This document shows, in pieces, positions 1 to 9,665 of a stretch of 64,000 nucleotides of DNA. The stretch is from an uncultured Butyricicoccus sp. (GTDB lineage Bacteria > Bacillota > Clostridia > Oscillospirales > Butyricicoccaceae). The stretch covers positions 310,001 through 374,000 of the forward strand of contig CALWBL010000001.1 in assembly GCA_944376065.1 (NCBI GenBank), in the 5' to 3' direction. Below the pieces are notes generated by a model. The model had not been told where the DNA came from. It worked only from the letters and a program-made list of their open reading frames with translations, and did no database searches. Positions within the stretch are counted from its first letter, which is position 1, and each line of letters starts with the position of its first letter. Both the position numbers and the translations under genes were made by a program.

Positions 1-900
1 AGGCTTGCCAAGGCTGGGAGCTTCCTCTTGAAGCCCACCGGAGTCTGTCATAATCATATAACAGCGTGACATTAAGTTGTGCATTTCATCAACAGAAAGT
101 GGTGCAATTAGATGTATTCTATCATGTCCGCCAAGGATTTTTTCTGATGTTTCACGAACATATGGACTTAAATGCACAGGATATACAAAATGCACATCTT
201 CATATTTATTTGCAAGTTTTAATATCGCATGATAAATATTTTCCATTGGCTCGCCATAATTTTCTCTGCGGTGAGCAGTAACAAGCACAACTCTATTATT
301 TTCAAAATCCAGATTTTTAAGGTTTTCATCCTTAAACTCATAATCTAGCTTAACTGTCATATGAATTGCATCAACTACAGTGTTGCCGCAAATATAAACA
401 CCATCACAAATATTTTCACGTTTTAAGTTTTCACTATTTCGTGGAGTTGGGGCAAAATGCAATTCTGCAATCTGACCAATAAGTTTTCTATTCATTTCCT
501 CTGGAAATGGCGAATATCTATCAAATGTGCGAAGTCCTGCCTCAACATGACCTACTGGAATCTGATGATAAAAGGCACCCAGCGCACCAGCAAATGCGGT
601 TGAAGTATCTCCATGGACTAAAACGATATCTGGCTTTGCAGTGTTTAAGACTTCATCTAAACCATGCAGAGATTTTTCTGTAATTGTAGAAAGTGTTTGC
701 TTTGGCTGCATAATATCAAGGTCATAGTCAGGCTTTATATTAAAAATTTCAAGCACTTGGTCAAGCATTTGACGGTGCTGTGCTGTAACACAGACTATTG
801 ACTCCATATTTTCATTTTTTCCAACTGCATGAACAAGTGGAGCCATTTTAATTGCCTCTGGTCTAGTTCCAAAGACAGTCATTACTTTAATTTTGCTCAT
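1..900 (-). CDS. wecB/mnaA: UDP-N-acetylglucosamine 2-epimerase, 3' end cut by window edge
   Basis: The enzyme interconverts UDP-GlcNAc and UDP-ManNAc in the cytoplasm, supplying ManNAc for wall teichoic acid linkage units or other surface glycans. About 300 codons are visible. The start is ATG at 900, eight or nine bases after an AAGGAGG inside the end of tagO, giving a 14-base overlap. Family signatures seen are the N-terminal VMTVFGTRPEAIKMAPL, VHGDTSTAFAGAL, GHVEAGLRTFDRYSPFPEEMN, TAHRRENYG and the C-terminal TDSGGLQEEAPSLGKP just before the edge. Family members run about 360-380 residues, so roughly 70 residues lie outside the window. Coupling to tagO supports a role in making the wall polymer linkage unit (inference). 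It is called wecB in enterics and mnaA in Bacillus. Confidence 0.95.
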   Translation of the reverse strand, partial: MSKIKVMTVFGTRPEAIKMAPLVHAVGKNENMESIVCVTAQHRQMLDQVLEIFNIKPDYDLDIMQPKQTLSTITEKSLHGLDEVLNTAKPDIVLVHGDTSTAFAGALGAFYHQIPVGHVEAGLRTFDRYSPFPEEMNRKLIGQIAELHFAPTPRNSENLKRENICDGVYICGNTVVDAIHMTVKLDYEFKDENLKNLDFENNRVVLVTAHRRENYGEPMENIYHAILKLANKYEDVHFVYPVHLSPYVRETSEKILGGHDRIHLIAPLSVDEMHNLMSRCYMIMTDSGGLQEEAPSLGKP

Positions 901-2017
901 CTTGGGTTTCCTCCTTATGTCCATTAGATTGTTCATCAGAATCATCTAAAGCCTTTTCTATATTGTCACGAGATTCTTTTCTTCGGTTTACAATTATCCA
1001 GCCACCTACAGCAATAGCTAAAATAACAGCAAGAAGCAATAACATCGCTTTAGCCTCACCGCTTGTTGTAAGAACAACTGCTGCAAGTCCCAGTGTACCA
1101 CTTATTGCATATAAAATTGCAACCGCTTGCTTTACATTAAAGCCCATATCCACCAAACGGTGATGCACATGCCCTCTGTCTGGACTCATAGGACTTCTGC
1201 CTTCAAGCACTCTGCGGGTAATTGCAGATGCGGTGTCGAAAATTGGAAGTCCAAGAATAAGCAGCGGAACTGCAAATGAGACAACGGCATAAAATTTGAA
1301 AAATCCGCTTATAGACATTGTCGCAAGCATATATCCCAAAAATGTAGAACCTGTATCGCCCATAAAAATCTCAGCAGGGTTAAAATTATATGGAATAAAA
1401 CCTAAACAAGCACCTGTAAGACAAGCCATAGTAACTGCAACACCAAATTCATAATTTAAAAGAGCAACTGCTAGCATAGTAAGTGATGCAATAGATGAAA
1501 CACCAACTGCAAGACCATCAAGACCGTCAATAAGATTTACTGCATTTGTTATGCCTACAATCCAGATGATAGTCACAGGAATTGCAAAAATCCCAAGTGA
1601 AAAATAAGGTTCTGATGATAATGGATTAAGATTTGAGAAAAACTCAATCTTCATACCACCAATGCAAACCGGAATTGCTGCTGCAATTATTTGAACAATG
1701 AATTTAAACTTTGCACCAAGTGCTAAAACATCGTCAAATATGCCTAATACAACAATTATCATGGCACCAATCAAAATACTAAGCATTTGCACATCAAATT
1801 TATAAAATACAAGCATTGCACCCATAAAACCTATAAAAATTGCTAGACCGCCCAATCTGGGAGTTGGTTTTTTATGCATGCGTCTGGAATCTTTAGGCAC
1901 ATCTATAGCACCGATTTTATAAGCAAAACGCTTTACAAGCGGCGTTAATGCATAAGAAAGAATACCAGATAGTATAAATGCACCGACAATCATTCCAATG
2001 ACTTGATATTCAGACAT
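887..2017 (-). CDS. tagO: Undecaprenyl-phosphate N-acetylglucosaminyl 1-phosphate transferase (TagO/WecA)
   Basis: This is a polytopic membrane enzyme of the MraY/WecA family that moves GlcNAc-1-phosphate from UDP-GlcNAc to undecaprenyl phosphate, the first step of wall teichoic acid and related polymers. Seen in 376 residues are about ten hydrophobic segments and the family motifs KKPTPRLGGLAIFIGF (residues ~50-65), DDVLALGAKFKF (~95-106), NAVNLIDGLDGLAVG, FMGDTGSTFLGY and the histidine motif HVHHRL near residue 285. A charged tail of about 40 residues follows the last segment. The start ATG has AGAGAGG upstream. It overlaps mnaA by 14 bases, so the pair is translationally coupled. MraY itself is less likely because the neighbour is mnaA and not the mur cluster. 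Confidence 0.95.
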   Translation of the reverse strand: MSEYQVIGMIVGAFILSGILSYALTPLVKRFAYKIGAIDVPKDSRRMHKKPTPRLGGLAIFIGFMGAMLVFYKFDVQMLSILIGAMIIVVLGIFDDVLALGAKFKFIVQIIAAAIPVCIGGMKIEFFSNLNPLSSEPYFSLGIFAIPVTIIWIVGITNAVNLIDGLDGLAVGVSSIASLTMLAVALLNYEFGVAVTMACLTGACLGFIPYNFNPAEIFMGDTGSTFLGYMLATMSISGFFKFYAVVSFAVPLLILGLPIFDTASAITRRVLEGRSPMSPDRGHVHHRLVDMGFNVKQAVAILYAISGTLGLAAVVLTTSGEAKAMLLLLAVILAIAVGGWIIVNRRKESRDNIEKALDDSDEQSNGHKEETQDEQN

Positions 2018-2043
2018 ATTTCAACCTCTCTATTTAACAAATT

Positions 2044-2080
2044 TTGGACAGAACATGATTTTCATTGTCGTCCTGCCCAA
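2044..2080 (-). terminator. Weak hairpin between trpS and tagO
   Basis: TTGGACAG at 2044-2051 pairs with CTGCCCAA at 2073-2080 (one G-U pair), with a 21-base loop. On the minus strand it is followed only by AATTTG, so it is a poor intrinsic terminator and may allow read-through from trpS into tagO. Confidence 0.3.
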
Positions 2081-2095
2081 AAATGCATTTTTATT

Positions 2096-3094
2096 TTATC
2101 TCTTGACAAATCCGACCTTACGATACACCTTATCCAGTGTTTTTCTTGCAGCATATGCTGCCTTACCAGCACCTTCTCTGTATACGCTTTCCAGATAATC
2201 TTTATTTCTCAGTAAATCCTCTGTCTTTTCACGAATTGGACGAAGCAGCTCAACAACAGCCTCACCTACTGCTGGCTTAAATTCACCATATCCCTTACCA
2301 GCAAATTCCTTCTCAACTTCATCTACACTTTTACCAGTTGCAAGAGAATAAATTGTAATAAGATTTGATACGCCTGGCTTTTCATCAGACATTATAATGC
2401 GACTGTCAGAGTCAGTGACCGCTCTTTTGAATTTACGCATAATATCCTCTGGTTTATCCATAAGCAGAACAAAACTATTTTGATTTTCATCAGATTTGCT
2501 CATTTTGCGAGTTGGATCTGCAAGACTCATAATTTTAGCACCAGCTTTTGGAATATATGGTTCCGGCATTACAAATGTATCAGAATAAACACCATTAAAA
2601 CGCTGTGCAATATTTCTAGCAAGCTCAATATGTTGAAGCTGGTCAACGCCAACTGGAACCATATCTGTCTGATAAAGAAGAATATCAGCCGCCATAAGCA
2701 CTGGATAGTCAAATAAACCTACATTTACATTATCTGCATGCTTAGAAGACTTATCCTTAAACTGAGTCATTCTTGATGCTTCACCAAACATTGTATAGCA
2801 GTTTAGCACCCAAGCAAGCTCTGCATGAGCAGGCACATGGCTTTGAATAAACAATGTGCTTTTTTCTGGGTCTAGTCCGCAAGCTATATACTGTGCAAGC
2901 ACCTCAAGGGTTTGCTTTCTAAGCATTGCCGGGTCTTGACGGACTGTAATAGCATGCATGTCAACCACACAGTAAATACAGTTATATTCCTCTTGTAGAA
3001 TTGGAAAATTGCGAATTGCACCAAGATAATTACCCAGTGTCAGTTTGCCTGATGGCTGAACACCAGAAAATATAGTTTTTTTAGCCTCACTCAT
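2096..3094 (-). CDS. trpS: Tryptophanyl-tRNA synthetase
   Basis: This class I aminoacyl-tRNA synthetase charges tRNA-Trp. The 332-residue length is normal for bacterial TrpS. The N-terminus carries FSGVQPSGKLTLGNYLGAI, in which TLGNYLG is the HIGH-type motif. MVPVGVDQLQHIELARNIAQRF binds nucleotide and Trp, and KMSKSDENQ near residue 200 is the KMSKS loop. The start ATG follows AAGGAAG. A sigma-A promoter lies 60-90 bases upstream. The leader is too short for a T-box riboswitch, so regulation by uncharged tRNA-Trp is not indicated. Its upstream neighbour glpK is divergent. Confidence 0.97.
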   Translation of the reverse strand: MSEAKKTIFSGVQPSGKLTLGNYLGAIRNFPILQEEYNCIYCVVDMHAITVRQDPAMLRKQTLEVLAQYIACGLDPEKSTLFIQSHVPAHAELAWVLNCYTMFGEASRMTQFKDKSSKHADNVNVGLFDYPVLMAADILLYQTDMVPVGVDQLQHIELARNIAQRFNGVYSDTFVMPEPYIPKAGAKIMSLADPTRKMSKSDENQNSFVLLMDKPEDIMRKFKRAVTDSDSRIIMSDEKPGVSNLITIYSLATGKSVDEVEKEFAGKGYGEFKPAVGEAVVELLRPIREKTEDLLRNKDYLESVYREGAGKAAYAARKTLDKVYRKVGFVKR

Positions 3095-3152
3095 ATATCT
3101 TACTTCCTTTTAGTTCTGATTGATGGTATAACAATACCGATACTCGTCCATT

Positions 3153-3181
3153 ATCATACCATATTTTTATTTATAATGCAA
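3153..3181 (-). promoter_or_regulatory. Sigma-A promoter for trpS
   Basis: On the minus strand TTGCAT (3176-3181) and TATGAT (3153-3158) are separated by 17 bases. A short inverted repeat GGTAT-AACA-ATACC follows in the leader. Confidence 0.6.
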
Positions 3182-3196
3182 CAAACTATACTTGTA

Positions 3197-3226
3197 TTGA
3201 CATGGCACTATAAATAGCGTTATGAT
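3197..3226 (+). promoter_or_regulatory. Sigma-A promoter for glpK
   Basis: TTGACA (3197-3202) and TATGAT (3221-3226) are separated by 18 bases, 33 bases before the glpK start. I see no catabolite-repression box or leader terminator between promoter and gene. Confidence 0.6.
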
Positions 3227-3258
3227 GATAAAAATTATAAAGAAATGAGAGATATTCT

Positions 3259-4746
3259 ATGAGGCAATATTTGCTTGCACTAGACCAAGGAACAACAAGC
3301 TCTCGTGCCATACTTTTTGACACAAATCAAAATATAATTGCAACTGCACAAAGAGAAGTCGCTCAAATTTTTCCAAAAGAAGGCTGGGTTGAGCAAAATC
3401 CAATGGAGATTTACTCCACCCAATATGCTGTTATGATGGAAGTTATAGCAGCATCTGACATTTCTCCTAGCCAAATTGCAGGAATTGGCATTGTAAACCA
3501 GCGCGAAACCACCATTGTTTGGAATAAGCACACAGGTATGCCTGTTTATAATGCTATCGTTTGGCAGTGCAGACGAACAGCCCCAATTATCAATGAGCTT
3601 ATAAATAAAGGTCTTGATGATTATATAAGAAAAACCACAGGACTTATTCCAGATGCTTATTTTTCAGCAACCAAAATAAAATGGATTTTGGACAATGTTC
3701 CAGATGCACGTAGACAAGCCGAAAATGGAAATTTGCTCTTTGGCACAGTTGATAGCTGGCTTGTATGGAAACTCACTAATGGAGCGGTTCATGTAACCGA
3801 TGCCACTAACGCCTCCCGAACCATGTTATATGATATACATAATCTGTGCTGGGACGAAAAACTGCTTAACACACTATCTATCCCAAAGCAAATGTTACCT
3901 AAAGTATTACCATCTAGCATGGTTTATGGCATGGTGTCTATGCCTAAGGCAGAGATTCCCATTGCAGGTGTTGCCGGCGACCAGCAAGCTGCTTTATTCG
4001 GTCAAAGCTGTTTCAGTTCTGGCGATATAAAAAATACATATGGCACTGGTTGCTTTTTGCTTATGAACACAGGTGATAAAGCGATTAAAAGTACTCGTGG
4101 ACTTCTTACAACTATTGCAATTCAGCTTGGTGATAAAACTAATTATGCACTTGAAGGCAGTGTGTTTGTCGGTGGTGCTGTTATTCAGTGGCTTAGAGAT
4201 GAGCTTCGCTTTTTTGGTGAGAGCCGAGATGCAGAATATTACGCATCAAAAGTAAAAGATACGGGTGGAGTGTATCTTGTACCAGCCTTTACGGGGCTTG
4301 GTGCACCTCATTGGGATATGTATGCCCGAGGCTGTTTAATTGGTATTACTCGTGGAACAACAAGAGAACATATAATCCGTGCCGCACAAGAATCTATTGC
4401 ATACCAGTGTCAAGATTTAATAAAAGCTATGACAGATGAACTTGGTAAAAACATTGAGAAAATAAAAGTTGATGGTGGCGCAAGCCGAGATGCATTTTTA
4501 ATGCAGTTCCAAGCCGATATTTCAAATTGTAATATTTACCGACCTCAAATTCGTGAAACAACCGCACTTGGAGCGGCATATCTTGCAGGGCTTGCAGTTG
4601 GCATTTGGAAAGATGTCAATGAGCTTAGCAGACTATGGCAAGTCGATGAAGTTTTTAAACCAGAAATGGAACCCGAAACAAGAAAAAAACTGCTTTATGG
4701 TTGGGATAAAGCAGTTGGCCGCAGTATGCACTGGGCAGAAAATTAA
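3259..4746 (+). CDS. glpK: Glycerol kinase
   Basis: This FGGY-family kinase phosphorylates glycerol to sn-glycerol 3-phosphate for lipid synthesis or glycolysis. The 495-residue length is typical. Seen are [16 protein letters not shown] at the N-terminus (phosphate-binding loop), GIVNQRETT, the domain I catalytic region [43 protein letters not shown] (FGGY signature region) and [19 protein letters not shown]. The start follows a weak GAGAG. It stands alone, without glpF or glpD, between divergent trpS and convergent queA, and ends at a shared hairpin terminator. Confidence 0.97.
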   Translation: MRQYLLALDQGTTSSRAILFDTNQNIIATAQREVAQIFPKEGWVEQNPMEIYSTQYAVMMEVIAASDISPSQIAGIGIVNQRETTIVWNKHTGMPVYNAIVWQCRRTAPIINELINKGLDDYIRKTTGLIPDAYFSATKIKWILDNVPDARRQAENGNLLFGTVDSWLVWKLTNGAVHVTDATNASRTMLYDIHNLCWDEKLLNTLSIPKQMLPKVLPSSMVYGMVSMPKAEIPIAGVAGDQQAALFGQSCFSSGDIKNTYGTGCFLLMNTGDKAIKSTRGLLTTIAIQLGDKTNYALEGSVFVGGAVIQWLRDELRFFGESRDAEYYASKVKDTGGVYLVPAFTGLGAPHWDMYARGCLIGITRGTTREHIIRAAQESIAYQCQDLIKAMTDELGKNIEKIKVDGGASRDAFLMQFQADISNCNIYRPQIRETTALGAAYLAGLAVGIWKDVNELSRLWQVDEVFKPEMEPETRKKLLYGWDKAVGRSMHWAEN

Positions 4747-4754
4747 ATTTTTTA

Positions 4755-4790
4755 AGCCGCAATATCAGTGCTAAAACTGATACTGCGGCT
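4755..4790. terminator. Bidirectional terminator between glpK and queA
   Basis: AGCCGCA-a-TATCAGT pairs with ACTGATA-c-TGCGGCT around a six-base loop, followed on plus by TTTTGCATTTT and preceded by a T-rich run that gives A-rich sequence on minus. It lies between the convergent stops of glpK and queA. Confidence 0.85.
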
Positions 4791-4799
4791 TTTGCATTT

Positions 4800-5828
4800 T
4801 TAATAAAGCATCATAGAGTCGCCAAAGGAAAAGAATCTATATTCGTTATCCACAGCCTGTTTATAAGCATACATAACTTGCTCACGGGTTGCAAATGCAG
4901 AAATAAGCATCATAAGTGTTGACTCTGGTAAATGGAAATTGGTTATTAAATGGTCTACGATTTTAAATTTATATCCTGGATAAATAAAAATATCTGTCCA
5001 ACCTGATTGTGGTTTAACAAATCCGTTTTCATCTGCAATAGTTTCAAGTGTTCGGGTTGCGGTTGTGCCTACTGCCCAAACCTTACCACCATTTTTACGG
5101 GTATCATTTATAATTTTTGCGGTTTCATCGTCCATTGTATACCATTCAGAATGCATAATATGGTCGGTGATTTCATCAGCCTTTACCGGTCTGAATGTAC
5201 CTAAACCAACATGTAAAGTTACAAATGCGAGGTTCACACCTTTTTGTTCTATTTTGCTTAAAAGCTCTTTTGTGAAATGAAGTCCCGCTGTTGGAGCTGC
5301 CGCGGAACCAGGAGTCTTTGAGTAAACTGTTTGATAACGCTCTGGGTCGTCCAGTCGCTCACGAATATATGGAGGAAGCGGCATAGAGCCTAGCTTGTCG
5401 AGGATTTCAAGAAAAATTCCATCATAATGAAAACGAATCATACGATTTCCATCGGCTTGGTTTACAGACTCAACCGTTGCAGTAAGAAGACCATCTCCAA
5501 AAGATAATTTTGTTCCCTCTCTTGTTTTCTTGCCTGGACGAGTTAAACACTCCCAAAGGCCGTCGCCATGGTCGGTAAGCAGTAAAACTTCGATTGGTGT
5601 GGTTCTTCCCTCTGCTTGTCCCATAAGTCTTGCAGGAATGACTCTTGAGTTATTCATAACAAGACAATCGCCTTCCTCAAGATAATCAAGAATATCTGTA
5701 AAATATTTATGCTCCACCTCACCGCCTTTTCGGTCAAGTACCAATAATCTTGAGCTATCACGTTTTTCAAGCGGGTGCTGTGCAATTAAATTTTCTGGTA
5801 ATTCAAAATAAAAATCACTTTTTTTCAT
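4800..5828 (-). CDS. queA: S-adenosylmethionine:tRNA ribosyltransferase-isomerase
   Basis: QueA transfers and isomerises the ribosyl group of SAM onto 7-aminomethyl-7-deazaguanine in tRNA to give epoxyqueuosine. The 342 residues match the family length. Characteristic stretches are [21 protein letters not shown] at the start region, [38 protein letters not shown] and the C-terminal [24 protein letters not shown]. No tgt, ruvAB or yajC follows as in many Firmicutes, so it is a stand-alone gene here. Its ribosome site AAGGAG is about 14 bases from the ATG, longer than usual. Confidence 0.97.
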   Translation of the reverse strand: MKKSDFYFELPENLIAQHPLEKRDSSRLLVLDRKGGEVEHKYFTDILDYLEEGDCLVMNNSRVIPARLMGQAEGRTTPIEVLLLTDHGDGLWECLTRPGKKTREGTKLSFGDGLLTATVESVNQADGNRMIRFHYDGIFLEILDKLGSMPLPPYIRERLDDPERYQTVYSKTPGSAAAPTAGLHFTKELLSKIEQKGVNLAFVTLHVGLGTFRPVKADEITDHIMHSEWYTMDDETAKIINDTRKNGGKVWAVGTTATRTLETIADENGFVKPQSGWTDIFIYPGYKFKIVDHLITNFHLPESTLMMLISAFATREQVMYAYKQAVDNEYRFFSFGDSMMLY

Positions 5829-5853
5829 ATTTTTTAATATTTGCTCCTTAGAC

Positions 5854-7215
5854 TTACATTTGAGATATTGTAATACCTGTATAATAGAATTTTAAAATAT
5901 CACTATAACTAAATCCCATATTTGCCATAGACCTTGCACCATATTGGCTCATTCCTACACTATGTCCCCAGCCTGTGCCAGAAAATACATAACTTCCTGA
6001 TGCAACATTAACATTCCCGCTATCATTAGAAGAAGATATAGATATTGTCTGTTTTCCTGAGCCTGTAAGTGCAGTTTTGCCACTCACAGAACCAATATAG
6101 GCTTTATTTCCACCAGCACCTATTGCGTAAAGCCCACTGTCTGTTATTTGCGAGTCATTAACCCAAAGGCCACCACTTCCAGAACTTCCCGTCAATATAC
6201 TAGAACCATTTATCGTATATCTAATGCTATTAAGTCCAAAAACAGTGCGAACTGAACCATTTTTTATGGTAACACTTTTTCCAGATGTGTCTGTTACAGT
6301 CACTTCATTTACATTATCCATTTCGGTTCGTTTCGTAACTTTAACATCTGCTACTGTACCAATACTATAACCTGCTGACTTGAGTTTAGATGTTATTTGG
6401 TCTGCTGTGAGTGTTACACTCCAAACATTATATGACGATGCAGATGCGTCCTCGTAAATATCCTTAACGCCACGAAGATATGATATAGGTGTTCCTCCCC
6501 ATACATTTTCGTTATTTTCTGTTGCGCCGCCAGAAGATGAGAAAAAGTAACCAGTAGCCAGCTTGCCATCTGCCATTAAAATTTGACCTTTTGTTTGGTC
6601 TACTGCATCATTTGAGTTTGAATCAGCTCTTTCTGTACCATGATAAACCTGACAATTTGTTGTATTGCATAAATCAAAGCCATAAGCTTTATGTTTGTTA
6701 AGATTACCAAGCGCAAATGACCTTGCACAAACTGCTTGAGCCTTTAATGCCTCAATAGGCCAGCTTGCACTCATTTCATACGGCAAAACACCTTTCACAT
6801 AATCCTCAATATTTACATAGTTTATAACAGTCAGCTTACCAGAGCTTTCTGCTTTAAAAACAAAATCACCATAGTAGTTATAACCATCATAAGTCGTAGT
6901 GCCGGAAATCGGTCTAACGGCAATATTTTCACCAGATACAGAGTATATCGTTTGCCCTGATAAGCCTTGCACTAAATATGTATTATTAGCATATGTTATT
7001 TTAAGTGTAGTTTCTGATGTGCTTTGTGAGCCTGTAAATGTTGTGTCATTCATAACTCCTATAGAAAATCCAGACGAATTTATCAAATTTGCTACTGAAA
7101 CTGCTGTGGAGCTATAAGCCAGACCAACACGCAAAATATTTGTATATGATGCTGATGCCAATGACCCTACGCATAACACAACAAATGCAAATAAACTGCA
7201 AAAAATACGTTTCAT
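5854..7215 (-). CDS. SpoIID/LytB domain protein, secreted
   Basis: This is probably an exported peptidoglycan-acting protein related to the SpoIID lytic transglycosylase and to LytB amidase enhancers. Residues 1-22 form a signal peptide (MKRIFCSLF then a hydrophobic stretch ending ASA). The SpoIID core spans about residues 125-330 with [42 protein letters not shown] and [20 protein letters not shown]. The C-terminal signature [19 protein letters not shown] is near residue 415. A Ser/Gly-rich, less conserved segment of about 70 residues lies between them. It is longer (453 residues) than sporulation SpoIID (about 340) and has no spoIIQ neighbour, so I do not assign it to engulfment. It diverges from the lysine riboswitch operon. 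Confidence 0.85.
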   Translation of the reverse strand: MKRIFCSLFAFVVLCVGSLASASYTNILRVGLAYSSTAVSVANLINSSGFSIGVMNDTTFTGSQSTSETTLKITYANNTYLVQGLSGQTIYSVSGENIAVRPISGTTTYDGYNYYGDFVFKAESSGKLTVINYVNIEDYVKGVLPYEMSASWPIEALKAQAVCARSFALGNLNKHKAYGFDLCNTTNCQVYHGTERADSNSNDAVDQTKGQILMADGKLATGYFFSSSGGATENNENVWGGTPISYLRGVKDIYEDASASSYNVWSVTLTADQITSKLKSAGYSIGTVADVKVTKRTEMDNVNEVTVTDTSGKSVTIKNGSVRTVFGLNSIRYTINGSSILTGSSGSGGLWVNDSQITDSGLYAIGAGGNKAYIGSVSGKTALTGSGKQTISISSSNDSGNVNVASGSYVFSGTGWGHSVGMSQYGARSMANMGFSYSDILKFYYTGITISQM

Positions 7216-7310
7216 ATCAGAACTCCTTCTATTGACAAAATAACTTTATTCCTCTAAAATAATGTTGCAAGCCAATGTTTGCATAGAAATATATAGAAGA
7301 ATATTTATAA

Positions 7311-7480
7311 GATAGAGGTGCGGTTTTCATCAGTATCGTTCGGGAAGGGGTTCGCAGTCCCGCTTGACCCGCCGAGAAAGGGGAAATCCGCCGAAGGCGA
7401 TAAACCTCACTGCGAAAGGCTCGCACTGGCCCAGTTGGATAATATCTGCTGGTCTGTCACCTTACCGGTGGAGAGCTATC
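7311..7480 (+). promoter_or_regulatory. Lysine riboswitch (L-box) aptamer
   Basis: The conserved L-box skeleton is readable. P1 is GATAG (7311-7315) with CTATC (7476-7480); the core AGAGGTGC starts at 7314; GCCGAAGG is at 7390-7397; GGAGAGCTATC closes the aptamer at 7470-7480. It lies 149 bases before asd, followed by an intrinsic terminator, and heads the asd-dapA-dapB lysine/diaminopimelate operon. High lysine should favour the terminator. The short frames that cross this stretch in all registers are not genes. Confidence 0.93.
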
Positions 7481-7525
7481 AAAGTGAATGGAATACTTTA
7501 TCCATTTCATTATAGTATAGATTAT

Positions 7526-7549
7526 ACCGGTTTTTCAACCGGTTTTTTT
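7526..7549 (+). terminator. Riboswitch-controlled terminator
   Basis: ACCGGTT (7526-7532) pairs with AACCGGT (7537-7543) around TTTC, followed by TTTTTT. The aptamer 3' part holds another ACCGGT (7464-7469), self-complementary to the 5' arm, and CTA (7476-7478) can pair with TAG upstream of the arm. This gives a candidate antiterminator that would break P1. Confidence 0.88.
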
Positions 7550-7628
7550 CTTACACAGATAATATATTTGTGATGTAGCTTTAATTTTTCATTTGGCTAT
7601 GCCACTACTTGAGGAGGATTTTACAAAG

Positions 7629-8708
7629 ATGAAACAGTACAAAGTTGGTATTATCGGTGCAACCGGTATGGTAGGTCAGCGTTTTTCGCTGCTGCTTGAA
7701 AATCATCCATGGTTTAACGTGGTAGCTCTTGCTGCAAGCGGGCGAAACAAAGGCAAAACTTATGCCGAAGCCTGTGACAAAAGATGGAAAATGAAAGCAG
7801 ATATGCCTGAAAAATATCGTGATATGGTGCTTTTTGATGCAACTGCTGATGCAGAGCAAATTTCCTCAATGGTTGATTTTGTCTTCTGCGCTGTTGATAT
7901 GAAAAAGGACGAAATTAAAGCTCTTGAAGAGCGTTACGCAAAACTTGAATGTCCTGTTTGTTCTAATAACTCTGCACACCGTATGACTCCAGATGTACCA
8001 ATGATTATTCCAGAAATCAACGCTCACCACACTGATATTATAAACGCCCAGAAAAAGCGTCTTGGCACAAAGCGTGGTTTTGTTGCTGTTAAATCTAACT
8101 GTTCCATCCAGTCTTATGTTCCAGCTCTTTCTGCTATTTGGGATTTAGGTATTGAAGAAGTTGCTGTTTGCACATATCAAGCTATTTCTGGTGCAGGTAA
8201 AACTTTTGAAACCATGCCTGAAATCATTGATAATGTAATTCCTTACATAGGTGGCGAAGAAGAAAAAAGTGAAAAAGAGCCTATGAAGGTTTGGGGATAT
8301 GTTGCAGATGACCATATTGAACATGCGACAAGTCCTAAAATTACTGCACAATGCCTGCGTGTTCCTGTTTCTGATGGACACATGGCTGCTGTATTTATGA
8401 AACTTAAAAACAAGGCAAACAAAGAGGAAATCATTTCTCGTTGGAATAATTTCTCTGGCACAGCTCAGGAAATGAATTTACCAAGTGCTCCAAAGCAGTT
8501 CCTCACCTACTTCGAGGAGGAAAACCGTCCACAAAGCCGTCTTGACCGTGATTTAGAAGGCGGTATGGGTGTTTCCATCGGTCGTCTGCGTGAGGATAGC
8601 ATTTATGATTATAAATTTGTAAGTCTATCTCATAATACCCTGCGTGGTGCTGCTGGCGGTGCAGTTCTAATGGCAGAGCTTTTATGTGCTAAGGGTTACA
8701 TGGACTAA
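7629..8708 (+). CDS. asd: Aspartate-semialdehyde dehydrogenase (archaeal/fungal-like class)
   Basis: It reduces aspartyl-4-phosphate to aspartate semialdehyde, the branch point to lysine/diaminopimelate and threonine/methionine. I place the start at ATG 7629 because GAGGAGG sits at 7610-7616; an in-frame TTG at 7593 lies upstream of that ribosome site. The product is 359 residues. The N-terminus VGIIGATGMVGQRFSLLLE is the NADP-binding loop, and KSNCSIQSYVPAL contains the catalytic Cys near residue 156. SDGHMAAVFMKL and HNTLRGAAGGAVLMAELL are also present. The motif wording and length fit the class first known from archaea and yeast rather than the E. coli type. It is first in the asd-dapA-dapB operon. 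Confidence 0.95.
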   Translation: MKQYKVGIIGATGMVGQRFSLLLENHPWFNVVALAASGRNKGKTYAEACDKRWKMKADMPEKYRDMVLFDATADAEQISSMVDFVFCAVDMKKDEIKALEERYAKLECPVCSNNSAHRMTPDVPMIIPEINAHHTDIINAQKKRLGTKRGFVAVKSNCSIQSYVPALSAIWDLGIEEVAVCTYQAISGAGKTFETMPEIIDNVIPYIGGEEEKSEKEPMKVWGYVADDHIEHATSPKITAQCLRVPVSDGHMAAVFMKLKNKANKEEIISRWNNFSGTAQEMNLPSAPKQFLTYFEEENRPQSRLDRDLEGGMGVSIGRLREDSIYDYKFVSLSHNTLRGAAGGAVLMAELLCAKGYMD

Positions 8709-8728
8709 CTTTTTTTGGAGGGTTATTT

Positions 8729-9616
8729 ATGAAAAAGCCTATCTTTACTGGTGCTGGTGTTGCAATCATTACCCCATTTATTGACGATGATACTGTCAAC
8801 TATGAGGAATTTGGTAAGATTATTGACCATCAGATTGAACATGGCACAGATGCCATTATCGTTATGGGTACAACTGGCGAATCCCCAACATGCCCAGAAG
8901 ATGAGCATGAAGAGATTGTGGATTTTTGCTGTAAGCATGTTGCAGGTCGTGTGCCTGTAATAGCTGGTGCAGGCTCTAACGACACTAAAACTGCCATTAA
9001 ACTGACTAGGAGTGCCAAGGCAAGTGGTGCTGACGCTGTACTTTCAGTAACTCCTTACTACAATAAAACCACTCAGGCTGGACTTATTGCACATTTCAAT
9101 GCTATTGCTGACTGCGAAATTCCAGTTGTGCTTTACAATGTTCCAAGCCGCACAGGTGTTAGCTTTACCGCTAAGACATACAAAGAGCTTTCTAAGCACC
9201 CGTATATCAATGGTGTTAAAGAGGCAAGCGGTAATTTCTCATTGCTGGTTGAGTCTATGGCACTCTGTGGTGATGAAATGAATTTCTGGTCTGGTAATGA
9301 TGACCAAATAGTTCCTCTTATGTCCATGGGAGGAAAAGGAGTAATCTCTGTGCTTTCAAATGTTGCTCCACAGGCTGTGCATAATATTTGTCAGCTTTGT
9401 ATACAGGGCGATTATGAAAAGGCATCTAAGATGCAGCTTGATTATTTAGAGCTTGCTAATTCTCTATTTTGTGAAGTAAATCCAATCCCTGTTAAAAAGG
9501 CTATGGAGATTCTTGGCTGGAATGTTGGTAAACTTCGTTTGCCGCTTGTTGAACCAACTGAGGAGCACACTGCTCGTATCCGTGCAGCTCTCGGTCAAAT
9601 GGGTTGTGAAATTTAA
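8729..9616 (+). CDS. dapA: 4-hydroxy-tetrahydrodipicolinate synthase
   Basis: DapA is a TIM-barrel class I aldolase that condenses pyruvate with aspartate semialdehyde, the committed step to diaminopimelate and lysine. The 295 residues match the family. Seen are MGTTGESPTCPEDEHEE (pyruvate-binding GTTGE), YYNKTTQAGLIAHF, YNVPSRTG with the catalytic Tyr, and GVKEASGNFSLL with the Schiff-base Lys. Its ribosome site is TTTGGAGGG. It lies 20 bases after asd and 49 before dapB. Control is expected from the upstream lysine riboswitch; protein-level lysine inhibition cannot be judged from the sequence. Confidence 0.97.
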   Translation: MKKPIFTGAGVAIITPFIDDDTVNYEEFGKIIDHQIEHGTDAIIVMGTTGESPTCPEDEHEEIVDFCCKHVAGRVPVIAGAGSNDTKTAIKLTRSAKASGADAVLSVTPYYNKTTQAGLIAHFNAIADCEIPVVLYNVPSRTGVSFTAKTYKELSKHPYINGVKEASGNFSLLVESMALCGDEMNFWSGNDDQIVPLMSMGGKGVISVLSNVAPQAVHNICQLCIQGDYEKASKMQLDYLELANSLFCEVNPIPVKKAMEILGWNVGKLRLPLVEPTEEHTARIRAALGQMGCEI

Positions 9617-9665
9617 TAAAAAAATACTCAAAGATATGAGTGAGTGTTAAAAGGAGCTTTTAAAA

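Noticed and set aside
2096..3150. T-box riboswitch upstream of trpS, leuS or lysS
   Set aside because: The leaders are short or within operons, and I find no T-box sequence or specifier stem.
7318..7573. Two overlapping plus-strand frames of 65-69 codons and a minus-strand frame at 7229-7426
   Set aside because: They lie across the lysine riboswitch and its terminator; the RNA structure explains the sequence and none has a ribosome site.
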